64,000 nucleotides of DNA from Paenibacillus tritici. Lineage in GTDB: Bacteria; Bacillota; Bacilli; Paenibacillales; Paenibacillaceae. The position numbers were made by a program, and so were the translations under genes. Under the pieces are notes generated by a model. That model saw only the letters and a program-made list of their open reading frames with translations. It ran no database searches and was not told the DNA's origin. Location of the stretch: positions 124,001 through 188,000 of the forward strand of contig NZ_JABMKX010000008.1 in the NCBI RefSeq assembly GCF_013204885.1, written 5' to 3'. Every line of letters begins with the position of its first letter. Positions within the stretch are counted from its first letter, which is position 1. Of this stretch, positions 8,452 to 17,576 are shown piece by piece.

Positions 8452-8688
8452 TCAGGTCCAGGCCCACAGGAACCCGTCGCGGTCCCAGGCAATTCTTCCG
8501 CCATGCAGCTTACGGAATGCCTTCTTCACCTCTTTGGACAGCGAGGCATTGCCATTCTCATTCACAAATACAAAGGATTCGCCGAAATTCGCCTTCACAT
8601 ATTCAATCGCTGCAGTCTGATGCAGGGTTCCTGTAAATTTGATTTCCTTGACCATCCATTCCGCCACTTCCTGTGCGGTTACTTCCAT
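8452..8688 (-). CDS. Small conserved protein, possibly DUF6953-like
   Basis: A 78-residue soluble protein of unknown function (MEVTAQEVAEWMVKEIKF to DGFLWAWT). The start at 8688 is chosen because AAGGAG lies 9 nt upstream; the frame is open 15 codons further. The basic, helical middle (SKEVKKAFRKLHGG) and the aromatic C-terminus look conserved. It is monocistronic, between a MITE-like element and the lipoprotein gene. Family assignment is from memory and uncertain. Confidence 0.7.
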   Translation of the reverse strand: MEVTAQEVAEWMVKEIKFTGTLHQTAAIEYVKANFGESFVFVNENGNASLSKEVKKAFRKLHGGRIAWDRDGFLWAWT

Positions 8689-8777
8689 AGGATAATGCTC
8701 CTTCCGGCTTGTCCTGCCTGTACATTTCCCCATTATAGCATGAAAACAAAACCAGAAGCTCGTTCAGCCGGTCCCGG

Positions 8778-9899
8778 TTACGACAAACTAATCACATACG
8801 TAAGACTCTGATAAGCACTGTCCTTCAGCACCGTTGCTGAAGCCAGAAGCTTCTTGCCAGACGGGCTCCAGTGCAGCTTATCCGCGATATGAATATCATT
8901 CAGCACAGGTGTCTGCTCCCCGGTCTCCACTTCCGTAATGAACAGGCCCTCCTGGTCATCGGCGGCACCTGCTGCCGTAATGGCATAGGCCAGCTTGCTG
9001 CCGTCCGGCGACCAGCTGGTACCGAAGATCTGCTGTCCGTCAGCAAGCCGGGACTGCTCATTACCTTCGCTGTCGCAGAGCTTCAGCACCCGCTCCCCGG
9101 CTCCAATCCGCTCCACGATGGCCAGCCTGCTCCCGTCAGGGGAGGGAATGGCCCACTCGACATTTTGCCCCAGCACCTTGGTCTGCTTCGTGCCTCTGTC
9201 ATAAGCGTTAAGCTGGCTCTCTTCACCCGAAATATACAGAATCCGGCTGCCGGTCTGAATCACCTCATGAGCATAAGACACGCCCGTCTTGAGTACAGTT
9301 TCCAGCTTACCGTTCACATCAGCGCTCAGAAGATTGCCTTCCATATCCGGAAAAATCACATGCCCGTCATCCGCCCACGTTCCTTCTTCACTCCGGAACT
9401 CTGCGTCCCCCAGCTTCACGGAAGCGCCTGTGGACAGATCCATTATGTAGCCCACTCCCGTAGCTTCATACAATTCCTTGTAGAACAAATGTGTCTTGTC
9501 CGGTGACAGCAGCGGCGCGCCATAATTCAGCTCTCCCTCCCGCAGCGGAGTCTCCTCTCCTGTGGAGAAGGTATGGAGATAGAGATTCACCGGATACCGT
9601 TTCTGGCCTTCAATCACCTGCGCAGGGAGATTCCGGTTCTCTTGGGTCACGACCATCACCTCCTCACTGACGAAGTCGGTGCCCCGCACTCCCTCCACCT
9701 TATGGATTCCTTCAAGCTTCAGCTGAGTGTAGACCGATTCGCTGATATTATCGAGGACGGTAATCTTCTGGCCGGATGTCTCAACGACCTCCCGCATTTC
9801 CGTATTCTCTGTATTGCAGGCAGTGACCGACAGCAGAACGGCTCCGCACAGCAGAACTCTCCAAGTCTTGCCCCAGGCTCTATAGCTCTCACGATTCAT
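8778..9899 (-). CDS. Lipoprotein with TolB-like beta-propeller
   Basis: A 373-residue protein anchored outside the membrane by a lipobox (LLSVTAC, Cys near residue 28). The mature part has propeller repeats with SPDxxxLxY-like strands (LLSPDKTHLFYKE, IPSPDGSRLAIVE, SWSPDGSKLAYAI, HWSPSGKKLLASA). GGAGGGA precedes the ATG at 9899. It follows the histidine kinase gene by 105 nt on the same strand, so it is probably the third gene of the response-regulator/kinase operon and may modulate the kinase's sensing (inference). Confidence 0.82.
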   Translation of the reverse strand: MNRESYRAWGKTWRVLLCGAVLLSVTACNTENTEMREVVETSGQKITVLDNISESVYTQLKLEGIHKVEGVRGTDFVSEEVMVVTQENRNLPAQVIEGQKRYPVNLYLHTFSTGEETPLREGELNYGAPLLSPDKTHLFYKELYEATGVGYIMDLSTGASVKLGDAEFRSEEGTWADDGHVIFPDMEGNLLSADVNGKLETVLKTGVSYAHEVIQTGSRILYISGEESQLNAYDRGTKQTKVLGQNVEWAIPSPDGSRLAIVERIGAGERVLKLCDSEGNEQSRLADGQQIFGTSWSPDGSKLAYAITAAGAADDQEGLFITEVETGEQTPVLNDIHIADKLHWSPSGKKLLASATVLKDSAYQSLTYVISLS

Positions 9900-10003
9900 C
9901 CAGGCTTCCCTCCAGCTCTTCGCTTCTATGGCTTCCAGAAGCATACCTGACGCATATTTCCAAACCGCACACAGAATGTTTCCAAGTTGTAAACTTAACT
10001 CCT

Positions 10004-11473
10004 TCAGGACACCAGCGGAAAAGACAGCTCAAACGCCGCCCCCCCGTCCGGGCCCTCTTGCAGCAAGGCAATGGTGCCGTTCTGCTTCTCCACCAGGTTA
10101 CGGACAAGGGAGAGTCCGAGCCCTGTGCCGCCCGATGCTCTCGAACGGTCACGGTTGACTGTGTAGAACGGCTCGAAGATCTTGTCCCGCGACTCCCCGG
10201 GAATGCCGATTCCCGAATCCCGGACTGTAATCCATACCCGCTGATCCCGGACCTCGCTGTGCAGGTGAATCCTCCCCTGGGGCACGTTATATTTGATCGC
10301 ATTGTCCAGCAGGTTGATGAAGATATGCATGAAGCTTTCCTTGTCGATCCAGATATGCGCCGGCTTGACGTCAAGTGTGATCGTAAGGCCGTAGCGCTCC
10401 GCTTTGCCTTTCATACGCCCGCAGATATCCCGCAGTGTGCTCTCGACCTCCAGCAGTTCCGCCTGGGATTCGAAATCGTATTTCTCCAGCGCTGTCAGCT
10501 GCAGCACCTTCTCCACCATCTCATACAGCCTTTGCGTCTCCTTGGCAATATTGATCTTGGCATCATGCAGCAGCTTGGGGTCGTCGTCATACATGTTCAG
10601 CAAATCTACATACGCCTTGATCGAGGTCAGCGGCGTCTTGAATTCGTGGCTGATGTTCCCGATATACTGCTTCTGCTGCTGCTCCAGCGCCTGAAGCTTC
10701 TCCACGGCCAGCTGCAGCTTGCGCCGCTCCTCATCCTTCGCAGCAATGCTGCTCTCGATCTCCCGGCTCATGAAGTAGATGCCCTCGGCCAGCTCTCCAA
10801 GCTCATCCTTGCGCCGCACCGGCGGAGCCGCAATATAATCGGCACGGCGGATATCCTCCGCCGACTTCTTCAGCCGTCCGATCGCAACCGCAGCGCGGTT
10901 GAAGTACAGGTACCCGCCCAAAAAGCTGAGCACCAGCACCGCTCCGCCCGTGGTCAGGAACAGATTCAGCAGCGTCTGCTGGAAGCTGCGGGCGCCCTTC
11001 AGGGAGTACTGAAGCTGCACCACGCCCATCTGCCCCTCCGGCCCCTGGAGCGGGGCCAGATAGAACAGCCTGTCGCCTTCACTCTGATAGGCGACTTTAT
11101 TGTTCAGCGCGTAGCCCAGCGCCGCGCTGAGATCCGGCTTGCCCTGACCCGGCCCGCCTTGCGCCGAGGTCCCTGCCGGCTGACCCTGAGCGTCGTACAG
11201 GGTCACCTCAAGGCCGGTGAACCCGGCCAGCTCGGCAGCCAGCGCCTTGCCCCGCTGCTGCATGAAGGCCTGCGGCTCGAGGCGCGCGCCGGTATAATAC
11301 GTCTGCTTCACCCGCAGATTGACCGTGGTGACATGCTGGGCCAGATAACGCTCCGTCTGGCCCTGTTCGTTACGCTCGACGCCGCGCAGCACGAAATAGC
11401 TCAGCACGCTGACGGCAAGAATAAGCAGCACCGCCAGGAACAGGCTGAACTTCAGCTTGATGCTGATTCTCAT
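10004..11473 (-). CDS. Sensor histidine kinase, OmpR-partner type
   Basis: A 489-residue membrane kinase. A transmembrane helix at residues 8-28, an extracellular domain to about 165 and a second helix near 170-190 are followed by HAMP, then HisKA with ISHEFKTPLTSIKAY (phosphorylated His), and HATPase_c with NLLDNAIKYN, DSGIGIP and GGTGLGLSLV. The start codon overlaps the response-regulator stop (ATGA). The stimulus is not apparent from the sequence. Confidence 0.95.
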   Translation of the reverse strand: MRISIKLKFSLFLAVLLILAVSVLSYFVLRGVERNEQGQTERYLAQHVTTVNLRVKQTYYTGARLEPQAFMQQRGKALAAELAGFTGLEVTLYDAQGQPAGTSAQGGPGQGKPDLSAALGYALNNKVAYQSEGDRLFYLAPLQGPEGQMGVVQLQYSLKGARSFQQTLLNLFLTTGGAVLVLSFLGGYLYFNRAAVAIGRLKKSAEDIRRADYIAAPPVRRKDELGELAEGIYFMSREIESSIAAKDEERRKLQLAVEKLQALEQQQKQYIGNISHEFKTPLTSIKAYVDLLNMYDDDPKLLHDAKINIAKETQRLYEMVEKVLQLTALEKYDFESQAELLEVESTLRDICGRMKGKAERYGLTITLDVKPAHIWIDKESFMHIFINLLDNAIKYNVPQGRIHLHSEVRDQRVWITVRDSGIGIPGESRDKIFEPFYTVNRDRSRASGGTGLGLSLVRNLVEKQNGTIALLQEGPDGGAAFELSFPLVS

Positions 11474-12162
11474 GGGTAGCTCCCCGCAGGCACGGCCTTA
11501 TAGCCTACGCCATAGACGGTTTGGAGGATGTTCTGGTAAGGTTCACCCAGTTTTTTGCGCAGCCGCTGGATGTGAATGTCCACGGTGCGCGTGCCCCCGG
11601 CATAGTCCATATCCCAGACCTGCTCCAGCAGCTCCTCGCGCATATACACCCGCTGCGGGTGTGAGAGCAGGAGGTGCAGCAGATCGAATTCCTTCGGGGT
11701 CAGCTCCAGCTGCTCCCCGTCCAGCTCAGCGCTGCGCCGGTCCGGGTGAACCTGCAGCGCGCCGTATTCGATCCGCTCGCTGCGGGTCTCTACTGTATTC
11801 TTCTCCAGCCTGCGGAGCAGCGCCTTGACCCGGGCCAGCAGCTCGCGGATCTCGAACGGCTTGGTCATATAATCGTCTGCGCCCAGCTCCAGACCGACAA
11901 TTTTATCAACAATATCATTCTTGACAGTCAGCAGAATAATGCCGATATCATCCCGGTCCTCAAGCTTGCGGCAGACATCATAACCGCTCAGCTTCGGCAT
12001 CATTACATCGAGCACCATCACATTCGGACGGAAGGAATTTGCCTTGCTCAGCGCTTCCTCTCCGTCACCGGCGGTATCAACCTCATAGCCCTCACGCCGC
12101 AGCGCATAGGCAATCGCACTTGCAATGGCCGGTTCATCATCGACGACCAGTATTTTTTTCAT
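11470..12162 (-). CDS. OmpR/PhoB-family response regulator
   Basis: A 230-residue two-domain regulator. The receiver domain has VVDDE (acidic pair), VLDVMMP (phospho-Asp near residue 53), LLTVK and the K of TKPF. The C-terminal winged helix contains LTPKEFDLLHLLLSHPQRV and RTVDIHIQRLRKKLG. It is the first gene of the minus-strand operon with the kinase and lipoprotein. It faces a small secreted-protein gene, a plausible target. Confidence 0.95.
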   Translation of the reverse strand: MKKILVVDDEPAIASAIAYALRREGYEVDTAGDGEEALSKANSFRPNVMVLDVMMPKLSGYDVCRKLEDRDDIGIILLTVKNDIVDKIVGLELGADDYMTKPFEIRELLARVKALLRRLEKNTVETRSERIEYGALQVHPDRRSAELDGEQLELTPKEFDLLHLLLSHPQRVYMREELLEQVWDMDYAGGTRTVDIHIQRLRKKLGEPYQNILQTVYGVGYKAVPAGSYP

Positions 12163-12500
12163 AGGCGGTTCATCCTTCCGTTGGCGCTTGCTTCGTTCGG
12201 ATCAGTCCCTTCAAGAATAACGCAGATCCAGAAGCAGGAGCAAGAACAAGGCAGACGGCTGCTGGGCTCTACTATTAGAATCACCGTTCAGGCTTGCAGG
12301 CAAACCTTGGGCAGGGAGCATTCCATTCATCGGCCCAAGACACTACAATTCAGGAACGCTCAAAAGTTTAGGTTATCTTTAAGAAGACTTAAGCTTCATT
12401 TCAGTATTGTTGGGTAAGATGTATGTAGCTGAAGTTCACTAGCCGCCGCAATCCCTGAACCTTGAACGATATAACCACACACGAAAAGAGGATAACAGAT
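12163..12500. other. Intergenic region between the two-component operon and the secreted-protein gene
   Basis: 338 bp with no gene. Near 12372-12392 two TTAAG-type half sites occur about one helical turn apart (CTTTAAG then ACTTAAG), a spacing typical of OmpR-family regulator sites. No clear sigma-A promoter was identified for either flank. Confidence 0.35.
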
Positions 12501-12911
12501 ATGAACATAGAACGTATGAATATAAAGCGGGTAATGATTGTTGGAACGATGATTGTAGCGATGTCGTTTGGAGGAACGGCCTGGGGTAAGCCTGCCTTAC
12601 ATACCCTGCCTGTTGCCAAATGGTCCACAGTAGATGTGACCGATACCGATGAATTGCTGGATGGCCTGAACCTGGGCGCCTCCTCCGACGAAGAGCTGTA
12701 TGATGCCCTGTACGACGGCAAATCCCTGCACACTATCGCTGAAGAGAACGGCGGTAATATCCAGCAGGTCATCAATCTGCAGGTCAGACAGCTGACCCAG
12801 CAGCTTGAAGGGAGACTGGCGAGCGGAAGCATTACCCTGCAGCAGTTCACCGCACAGAAGGCTGAACTCAGGGAGATTGTGACGCAGAGTGTCGAGACCT
12901 CGTTTGGTTGA
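12501..12911 (+). CDS. Small secreted protein of unknown function
   Basis: A 136-residue exported protein. The start at 12501 follows AAGAGG by 9 nt. A signal peptide (basic N-terminus, then VMIVGTMIVAMSFGGTAWG) is probably cleaved near residue 29. The mature part is acidic and helical (SSDEELYDALYDGKSLHTIA, then ITLQQFTAQKAELREIV). No enzyme motif was recognised. It is divergent from an OmpR-type regulator and may be controlled by it. Confidence 0.7.
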   Translation: MNIERMNIKRVMIVGTMIVAMSFGGTAWGKPALHTLPVAKWSTVDVTDTDELLDGLNLGASSDEELYDALYDGKSLHTIAEENGGNIQQVINLQVRQLTQQLEGRLASGSITLQQFTAQKAELREIVTQSVETSFG

Positions 12912-12953
12912 GTGATCCGGCAGGCAGGACGAAAGCGGTAACCTTTTAAATTC

Positions 12954-13005
12954 AAATAAAGCTGTCTCACTCGCAGATATAACTGCGGATGGGGCAGCTT
13001 TATTT
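12954..13005. terminator. Bidirectional terminator
   Basis: AAATAAAGCTG (12954-12964) pairs with CAGCTTTATTT (12995-13005). It serves the secreted-protein gene and the converging PHP-hydrolase operon. Confidence 0.8.
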
Positions 13006-13020
13006 ATAGGGTTATTGTTG

Positions 13021-14298
13021 TTATTGTTCAGGCTTGCGCAGGTAGACGGGATTCGTCAGGCAGACGGTAACCGTTATATTCATCTCTGTCAGGTGACGGA
13101 TGGCTTCCGCGCGGTAGAATAACCGGTCCGTTAACACCGGCAATGTATATTCACCGCCGCTCTCCACGGACCATTCCTGCTCTATGCCGCGGTCAGACCA
13201 TAGCTGCACGAGGTCTCCTGCCGCACCGGCCACTTGCACAACCAGTTCATATTCTTGCCTGCTATCCACGATGACTGTGTCACCGACACCTGCCGCACCG
13301 ATAGATAAGTCGATGAAGGTCCCGCAGGTGCCGGAGGAGAGCACTACGTGCCCGGCCCTGATTCCGCGAAGAATCTCCTCCTGCGATTCCGCTTCTGAAC
13401 GGACATAAGCCGTAGGCGTTCCATGCTGGGCATGCGGTTCTACTCTATGTGTGTCACTTCCCCCTACTGCAATAATCTTTTGCCCGGAGACGAGTTGCTC
13501 CTGCCACCAGTTGAGGGCTGCTCTGTTAATCGGGCGCCATGGCCCATTCCATACCTCAACAGCATCAAAGGGCAAGTCAAAGCCCAGTTCCCATGGACAG
13601 TTCGCGCAGAACGGGTGATTCAGTGAAATGAAGGCTCCCTTGTCCGTGGCCTGCTGCAATTCCCGCCTGGCCTGCTCCGGTGTCAGGATACGAAAATCGT
13701 CCAAGGCATCCGGATGCCCGAGCAGGTTGCAATGCCCCTTATAGCTGGTTAATTCCACACCGGGAATAAGCACGAGCTGATCATCGGCGGCCAGCGCGGC
13801 TATATTCTGCGAGGCATTATTATGATCTGTGAGGGCCATGAACTCCAGGCCTTTGTCCTTGCACGACCGCATCGCCTCCCCGATGGTGTACGCACCATCA
13901 CTGTGAACACTGTGCATATGCAAGTCGCCCCTGATCCAGCGGGGATGCTTATGAAAGAGCTTCACCTCCACATGGACCTCACACCCCCCTTCGGGTACGC
14001 GGTAAGCGCCCAGCATGACCTTCCATTCTCCGGCAGCGATCGGACCCGCCAGGTAGCCGGGTGTCGCTTTGCCGAGTGCGGTGAAGAATGATTCCCTGGC
14101 TCCGCCGCTCCAGCCTATGATCCGTCCCGGCGAACGGAGTCCGATATCGATCACTGCCGCCCCGTTCCGGGATTCATACGTATACTTCACTTCGATCCTT
14201 TCCACAGCAGCCCCTACTGCAAAAGGGAGTTCGAGGTACGTCTGCTCTTCTTTTTTTGTAATCCTTCTGTTCAAAGGCAGCTCCAAGACAATCTGCAT
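13021..14298 (-). CDS. PHP-domain metal-dependent hydrolase, CehA/McbA-like
   Basis: A 425-residue protein with an N-terminal beta-rich domain (about 1-130) and a PHP phosphoesterase domain from residue 140. Metal ligands are visible in GDLHMHSVHSDGAYT, LTDHNN, IPGVELTS, SLNHPF and GGSDTHR. Family members hydrolyse phosphodiesters or other esters. GGGAGG lies 8 nt before the ATG. It is the last gene of the LacI-regulated ABC operon, so it probably processes the imported compound in the cytosol (inference). The substrate is unknown. Confidence 0.9.
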   Translation of the reverse strand: MQIVLELPLNRRITKKEEQTYLELPFAVGAAVERIEVKYTYESRNGAAVIDIGLRSPGRIIGWSGGARESFFTALGKATPGYLAGPIAAGEWKVMLGAYRVPEGGCEVHVEVKLFHKHPRWIRGDLHMHSVHSDGAYTIGEAMRSCKDKGLEFMALTDHNNASQNIAALAADDQLVLIPGVELTSYKGHCNLLGHPDALDDFRILTPEQARRELQQATDKGAFISLNHPFCANCPWELGFDLPFDAVEVWNGPWRPINRAALNWWQEQLVSGQKIIAVGGSDTHRVEPHAQHGTPTAYVRSEAESQEEILRGIRAGHVVLSSGTCGTFIDLSIGAAGVGDTVIVDSRQEYELVVQVAGAAGDLVQLWSDRGIEQEWSVESGGEYTLPVLTDRLFYRAEAIRHLTEMNITVTVCLTNPVYLRKPEQ

Positions 14299-14313
14299 GT
14301 GATATCCTCCCTT

Positions 14314-15186
14314 CTATTCTTTGTTCGCTCCTAACATAAGACCTTTCATGAAATATCTTTGAATGAACGGATATACCGCCAGCAGCGGAAGAATCGAAAT
14401 GAGGATTCCCGCCATCCGGACATTGGTTGTTATCAGCAGATTGCCGGATGTGGCACTCGCATCTGTGATCATCGACTTGAGGGCCACCTGAAGGGTAATC
14501 TTCGTGCTATCGTTGATGAACAGAACCGGTGCACTGAGCATGTTCCAACGGCTCACGAATTCAAACAAGGTGACCGTAGCGACTCCGGTGATAGCCAGAC
14601 GCAGATACATCGTTGTGAAAATACGGAACATCCCCAGCCCGTCAATCTGCGCCGATTCACACATCTCGTAGGGGACATTCAGGAAAAAATTGCGCATGAG
14701 CAGAATCGAAAAGCCGGAGATCATGCCCGACAAGACCAGGGAGCTTAACGTATTTATAAGATGCAGGTCCTGATTCACCAGATAGAGCGGAATCATCATG
14801 GCGTCCTGCGGAATCATCATTGTCAGCAGAATAAAGGAGACCATGATTTTTCGGCCGGGCAATTGCGGCTGGATCAGCACAAACCCGGCCAGGCTGGACA
14901 GCAGGACATGAAGAAACGTGCCGGTGAGCGTGACAATTACACTATTCATGAAAGGGCGCCGCAGATCCAGACTATTCCACACTGTCCCGAAGCCTTCTAC
15001 GCTGAATTCTTTGGGAAACAGAATAATCTCAGGCTTCATGGAAGCCATCCCGGAAGAAAAGGCCAGGGCGATTACATTGGCAAAAGGGATAATCATCGTT
15101 AACATCAGTAAGATTAAGAACAGCGCATTTAGAGCATCAAACGTCCTGCTCGCCCATCCTCTTCGCTCCATATGTTCAATATTCAT
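14314..15186 (-). CDS. Carbohydrate ABC transporter permease, MalG type
   Basis: A 290-residue inner-membrane permease of the CUT1 family with six predicted helices. It carries the EAA-type loop that contacts the ATPase (YEMCESAQIDGLGMFRIFTTMYLRL). It starts 2 nt after the stop of the partner permease. No ATPase gene is present here, as is usual for CUT1 systems that share an MsmX-like ATPase. Confidence 0.93.
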   Translation of the reverse strand: MNIEHMERRGWASRTFDALNALFLILLMLTMIIPFANVIALAFSSGMASMKPEIILFPKEFSVEGFGTVWNSLDLRRPFMNSVIVTLTGTFLHVLLSSLAGFVLIQPQLPGRKIMVSFILLTMMIPQDAMMIPLYLVNQDLHLINTLSSLVLSGMISGFSILLMRNFFLNVPYEMCESAQIDGLGMFRIFTTMYLRLAITGVATVTLFEFVSRWNMLSAPVLFINDSTKITLQVALKSMITDASATSGNLLITTNVRMAGILISILPLLAVYPFIQRYFMKGLMLGANKE

Positions 15187-15188
15187 GA

Positions 15189-16064
15189 TTACACCTCATC
15201 AAAACGTGTCGTTTTTCTAACCACAGAAGCAAGTACCAGGGTAAATAAAACCACGAAGAAGCTGGCTGCCGCTGCCGGGCCTATACGGATCTCCATAATG
15301 CCTTTCTGAAAGGTATACATCATGAGCACATCGACCTTGCCTGCGATCGCCGGATTGCGCATCACGAAGATCTGGTCAAATATCCGGAATATTCCGAGTG
15401 TGTTCAGCAGCAGAATGACCTTCATCGTGTTCATTAACTGCGGCAGCGTCACGTATCTAACCTGCTGCCATCTGGTTGCCCCGTCCATCCGGGCTGCTTC
15501 GTACAGTGTGGGACTGATTCCTGCAATGCCCGCCAGAAACAAAATACAATTGTAACCCATATCCTTCCACACGGCTGAAACAATCATGATATTGCGGGCC
15601 CAGGCTTCATCTGCCATGAAGTTAACCGGCTGAATGCCAAATACCCGGACCAGCAGCAAATTGACAAGCCCGCTGTCAGGAGACAGCAGAAAAATAAATA
15701 TCCCGCCAATGACCACCCAGGATAATAAATGTGGAACATACAGCACTAACTGCGCGGTTCTCTTGAACCAGCTCTTCATGACCTCGTTCAAAGACAAGGC
15801 AATGAACAGCGGAGCCAAAAAACCGGCCAAAAGAATTCCGCCCCCTATATACAACGTATTCCATAGCGCATCCCAAAAGGTTGGATCATGGATAACCTGT
15901 CTATAGTTATCCAAGCCGATGTAAGGACGTTCGCCCATTAGCTTGTACTCCTGGAAGCTGGTCTGCAGCCCTTTCGCCAGCGGGTAATAGGCAAATATGA
16001 TGAAGTACAGGATCACCGGAAGCATCATGATGTACAATATAGAGTTTTTCCTGATCAATCTCAT
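15189..16064 (-). CDS. Carbohydrate ABC transporter permease, MalF/LplB type
   Basis: A 291-residue membrane permease pairing with the MalG-type subunit. Hydrophobic helices and the EAA loop (LYEAARMDGATRWQQVRYVTL, near residue 185) are visible. It lies between the solute-binding protein and the second permease in transcription order. A hairpin in the 102-nt gap before it may lower its expression relative to the binding protein. Confidence 0.93.
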   Translation of the reverse strand: MRLIRKNSILYIMMLPVILYFIIFAYYPLAKGLQTSFQEYKLMGERPYIGLDNYRQVIHDPTFWDALWNTLYIGGGILLAGFLAPLFIALSLNEVMKSWFKRTAQLVLYVPHLLSWVVIGGIFIFLLSPDSGLVNLLLVRVFGIQPVNFMADEAWARNIMIVSAVWKDMGYNCILFLAGIAGISPTLYEAARMDGATRWQQVRYVTLPQLMNTMKVILLLNTLGIFRIFDQIFVMRNPAIAGKVDVLMMYTFQKGIMEIRIGPAAAASFFVVLFTLVLASVVRKTTRFDEV

Positions 16065-16103
16065 GGCTGTCCCGCCTCCTGCCTTAATGAAATCCTATAA
16101 CAA

Positions 16104-16140
16104 GCGGGGAGCGGTAATATGATCACAGTCCGCTTCCCCT
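16104..16140 (-). other. Intercistronic hairpin between binding-protein and permease genes
   Basis: CGGGGAGCGG and CCGCTTCCCC pair with one mismatch around a 15-nt loop, without a U-run. Such hairpins often stabilise upstream binding-protein mRNA or partly terminate transcription, giving more binding protein than permease (inference). Confidence 0.5.
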
Positions 16141-16166
16141 GCAAGTCTTGCAGATTCTGGTCTATT

Positions 16167-17576
16167 CTAGTCGATTAGGTTTGCCGCCTTTAATTCTTTC
16201 TGCATCTGTTCTACCGCTTCTCCCGCCGGCATCTGCCCTGCCATGGCTTTGAGCGCGTAATTCGTCACAATCTTCTCCGCATCCGGCCATGTCGGCAGTG
16301 AAAGTTCAAGGGTTGCATACTCTCTGGAGAGGGCCATAGCGTCTTCGACGCCAGGCAGAGCAGGGAACTTCGGCTTCACCGTGGTGTTATACCAATAAGG
16401 AACGCCGTGGTCCATGTTGGCTTCCTTGCCGGTATCCGTAAGGGTGTACTTCCCGTTGTCCAAGGCATAGTCATAACCCTCGACGCCCAGGCTTCCTAGT
16501 GTGATTCCGTCTTCAGTGTTCCAGAATTCGAGGAACTTCTTAGCAGCCTCGGGATGCGGTGCATTGGCAGGAATTATCCAGAAATCCGGGTCCCCCCGGC
16601 GCATAAGTATCGTACCGTCCGCCGCCTGAAGTCCTGCCATCCCTGCAGCCTGGAAGGTTGTAGCAGCATCTTCCTGCTGCTTCAGATTATTGAACATCCC
16701 TACCCACGCATCCCAGTAGGTTACCATCCCTACGCGGTCCGTCAGAAAGAGGTTGCGCATTTTGGCGGTATCATTCGTAATGAAATTCGGGTCCATAATC
16801 CCTTCCTTCACAAGCTTGGCGAACCATTCGTACATCGGAATAGCCGCATCGGTTGCATAAGGAAGGGTACGTTTGCCGTTATCCAGCACATATCTGTATT
16901 TCAGCCCGGCTGCGCTCATAATCCCCTGAATATCATACAGCCCCGCAGTGCTGAGTCCATAGGTATCCGCCTGCCCGTTCCCGTCCGGGTCTTTCTCCTT
17001 GAACGCCTTCAGAACTGTGTATAGCTCATCCAGTGTCTTAGGCTCCTGAAGGCCCAGCTTGTTCAGCCAGTCTTTACGCACGATAGGCATGGTTGCCCCC
17101 TGAAATTTGGAGAAAACGCCGTATATCTTACCGTCCGGACCTTTAAGTTGTTCCCATTCACCGGTCGGAATTACCGATGGGTCCGATAATATCTTGGAGT
17201 CTTGCACGAAGCCTGTCAGATCGGTTACCACACCCTGGTCAATGAGTGCATTCAGCTTGGCCAGGTCACTGACCTCGATTAGATCATATTTCGCCCCTGA
17301 GCTGAGTGCGGTCAGCACCTTCTGGTCATAATCGCTGGCGGGCTTGTCCAGTGTCACTTCAAGACCGGTCTTCTCGCTGAGGGCCTGCGCAAATTGGGTA
17401 TTGCCTTCAGGCGTCTTGCCTCCCACATTACCGGCTAGAATCTCAAGCTTCATGCCCTCTGAATTCTCTGCTGGCGCTGGCGATGGCGAAGAGGCGTTGC
17501 TGTTATTGCTGCATGCGGACAATAGCACAGTCCCGGCCAAGACTAAGGCCTTTGCTGCATTCATATTCCTATTCAT
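16167..17576 (-). CDS. Sugar ABC transporter solute-binding lipoprotein
   Basis: A 469-residue extracellular binding protein of family 1. The signal peptide ends in a lipobox (LLSACSNN, Cys near 22), so it is a lipid-anchored receptor. The fold is suggested by NTQFAQALSEKTGLEV, SGAKYDLIEVSDLAKLNAL and HPEAAKKFLEFWNTEDG. It starts inside the LacI stop (ATGA overlap). The ligand is not evident; the linked PHP hydrolase suggests a phosphorylated or esterified sugar (inference). Confidence 0.93.
   Translation of the reverse strand: MNRNMNAAKALVLAGTVLLSACSNNSNASSPSPAPAENSEGMKLEILAGNVGGKTPEGNTQFAQALSEKTGLEVTLDKPASDYDQKVLTALSSGAKYDLIEVSDLAKLNALIDQGVVTDLTGFVQDSKILSDPSVIPTGEWEQLKGPDGKIYGVFSKFQGATMPIVRKDWLNKLGLQEPKTLDELYTVLKAFKEKDPDGNGQADTYGLSTAGLYDIQGIMSAAGLKYRYVLDNGKRTLPYATDAAIPMYEWFAKLVKEGIMDPNFITNDTAKMRNLFLTDRVGMVTYWDAWVGMFNNLKQQEDAATTFQAAGMAGLQAADGTILMRRGDPDFWIIPANAPHPEAAKKFLEFWNTEDGITLGSLGVEGYDYALDNGKYTLTDTGKEANMDHGVPYWYNTTVKPKFPALPGVEDAMALSREYATLELSLPTWPDAEKIVTNYALKAMAGQMPAGEAVEQMQKELKAANLID

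Noticed and set aside
10058..11479. Open frame of 473 codons antisense to the histidine kinase
   Set aside because: It mirrors the kinase gene, whose HisKA and HATPase motifs are complete. The antisense product is composed of His/Leu/Gln-rich sequence typical of complement-strand frames and has no ribosome site.
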